Assembly (NCBI RefSeq): GCF_008831285.2
Contig: NC_045138.2
Coordinates: 40,973,115-41,037,114, forward strand
Source of the DNA: Nymphaea colorata
Taxonomy: Eukaryota; Streptophyta; Magnoliopsida; Nymphaeales; Nymphaeaceae
Direction: 5' to 3'
DNA: 64,000 nt
The stretch's first letter is position 1, and every line of letters begins with the position of its first letter. Below the pieces are notes generated by a model, which was not told the DNA's origin, did not search any database, and was given only the letters and a program-made list of their open reading frames with translations. The position numbers were made by a program, and so were the translations under genes. Positions 63,076 through 64,000 of this stretch are shown here, in pieces.

Positions 63076-63102
63076 GGCCCACATTGAGACTTAAAAACCC
63101 TA
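63076..63102 (+). promoter_or_regulatory. Site II-like (GGCCCA) and telo-box (AAACCCTA) pair upstream of the cyclin gene
   Basis: GGCCCA at 63076-63081 is TGGGCC on the other strand, a site II core. AAACCCTA at 63095-63102 is a telo-box. This pairing is known from promoters of plant proliferation and translation genes. It lies about 500 bases before the cyclin ATG. Confidence 0.45.
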
Positions 63103-63406
63103 GCACCCACTGCACCCAGTCAAGATCCAATCAGAGAAGCCCTTTCTGCTAAAAACCCAACATAAGTTGCAGAATTTACAGCAAAAATGAGAAGGAACAG
63201 GAGAAGCTGAAACAAGGGCATGATGGTCATTTCGGTTTTGGGGACATGTTGGTCTTTTGTGGATTTTGTAAGGGCGGAGAATTCAAGCACAATCGGTATA
63301 ATAATATTGTTAATAACAATTGTGAAATGAATAAGAAAACTTAAGAAATCCAGTCCCCCATCGCCTCCCCTTGCCCTAAATACCCCTTTCCATCCAGGGG
63401 GCAGCA

Positions 63407-63434
63407 TTCCTCTCCTCTCCTCTCCTCTCCTCTA
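63407..63434 (+). repeat. (TCTCC)5 run, probably in the cyclin 5' UTR
   Basis: Five TCTCC units about 165 bases upstream of the ATG at 63598. Pyrimidine-rich tracts are common in plant leaders. Confidence 0.75.
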
Positions 63435-63597
63435 CAGTGAGAGACCGCCATTAAAGCAGCGAGAAATCTCAATGGTGGGACAAGGAATATAGCGAAAACC
63501 CGCCTTCTCCAAACCTCAAAAAGGAGAGGAGGAGACCATCCTCGCCCACCACTAGAACCCACAGGGAAAGGAAGGGAAGAAAGGGGAAGATAAAGAA

Positions 63598-64000
63598 ATG
63601 AGTCTGCTGTGTGGAGAAGACTGTAACAGTTTTGTGGATGAAGGGGAGGGGGAGGTTCTGACCCCAGTGGGCATCTCCACGGAGAGCATGGCCCCTGTGG
63701 TAACGATGGCAGATGAGAGTCTGATAGCTTTTCTAATGGAGAAGGAATGCCAGTTCTCTCCCAGGGAGGACTATCTGGCCAGGCTCCACTCTGGAGGTCT
63801 TAATGTCTCTGCGAGAAATGACTCGGTTGAATGGATCTGCAAGGTGTCCTACATTGATTTTATTCATTGATTTGCCTCATTTTCTGGCGTGATTTTTATG
63901 GGTTTTACTGATTGTTGACGGGTTCCTTTCTTCTTCTTCATCTCATTGTTTGTGCAGGTTGTTGCTCACTATCATTTTGCACCACTGACTGCGTGCCTGT
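63598..64000 (+). CDS. CYCD: D-type cyclin, N-terminal part (exon 1 and start of exon 2)
   Basis: Partner of CDKA that phosphorylates the retinoblastoma-related protein to permit G1/S entry. Exon 1 (63598-63843) encodes 82 residues and exon 2 (63958 to the edge) starts VVAHYHFAPLTACL; the intron has GT...AG ends and phase 0. Diagnostic features: an LxCxE RBR-binding motif at residues 3-7 (LLCGE), the ESLIAFLMEKE segment (about 40-50), the DYLARL stretch, and SVEWICK leading into the cyclin box, where the family has a W-[IL]-x-K-V junction at this exon border. The start ATG follows a purine-rich leader, and it places LxCxE next to the N-terminus as in known CYCDs. The rest of the cyclin box lies beyond the right edge, so the subclass (D2/D4 or D3) is undecided. 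Confidence 0.88.

Overview
This 64 kb window is nuclear DNA of a flowering plant. The evidence is AT-rich intergenic sequence, long U2-type introns with GT...AG ends, and plant gene families: a ROP GTPase-activating protein with a PH domain, a non-specific phospholipase C, an ARM-repeat protein of the plant U-box/ARM type, and a D-type cyclin. Several coding exons are strikingly GC-rich (ARM gene, phospholipase exon 1, TFIIB exon 1), which fits monocots, magnoliids or early-diverging angiosperms. The species cannot be fixed from sequence alone.

Layout. (1) 1-13542, minus: the 5' 19 coding exons of a PH-RhoGAP gene; its 3' end lies off the left edge. (2) 13.9-24.7 kb: intergenic, with old repeats. 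(3) 24960-25910, plus: intronless ARM-repeat gene with a TATA box. (4) 30118-32985, minus: complete three-exon non-specific phospholipase C. (5) 33.1-37.3 kb: intergenic with several short inverted-repeat elements. (6) 37365-39735, plus: a direct duplication of about 1.2 kb. Each copy carries its own TATA box and a four-exon gene for a small hydrophilic protein (58 and 64 residues) that I do not recognise. (7) 39.8-41.6 kb: decayed Ty1/copia element. (8) 41969-42988, plus: small gene for an unrecognised protein with a hydrophobic C-terminus and a 26-nt microexon. (9) 45123-49299, minus: complete seven-exon TFIIB gene. (10) 49.5-63 kb: gene-poor DNA with microsatellites, MITE-like elements, a perfect 25-bp hairpin and an LTR remnant. 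(11) 63598-64000, plus: start of a D-type cyclin gene, cut by the right edge.

The conserved genes belong to unrelated processes: ROP signalling, lipid hydrolysis, RNA polymerase II initiation and the G1/S transition. Nothing suggests a functional cluster. The least ordinary part is the tandem small-protein pair at 37.4-39.5 kb. Every splice site, the reading frame and the stop are kept in both copies, exon length differences are multiples of three, and exons 2 and 3 of each gene are themselves an older exon duplication. All exon models were read by eye from splice signals and frame; no alignment or search was run.
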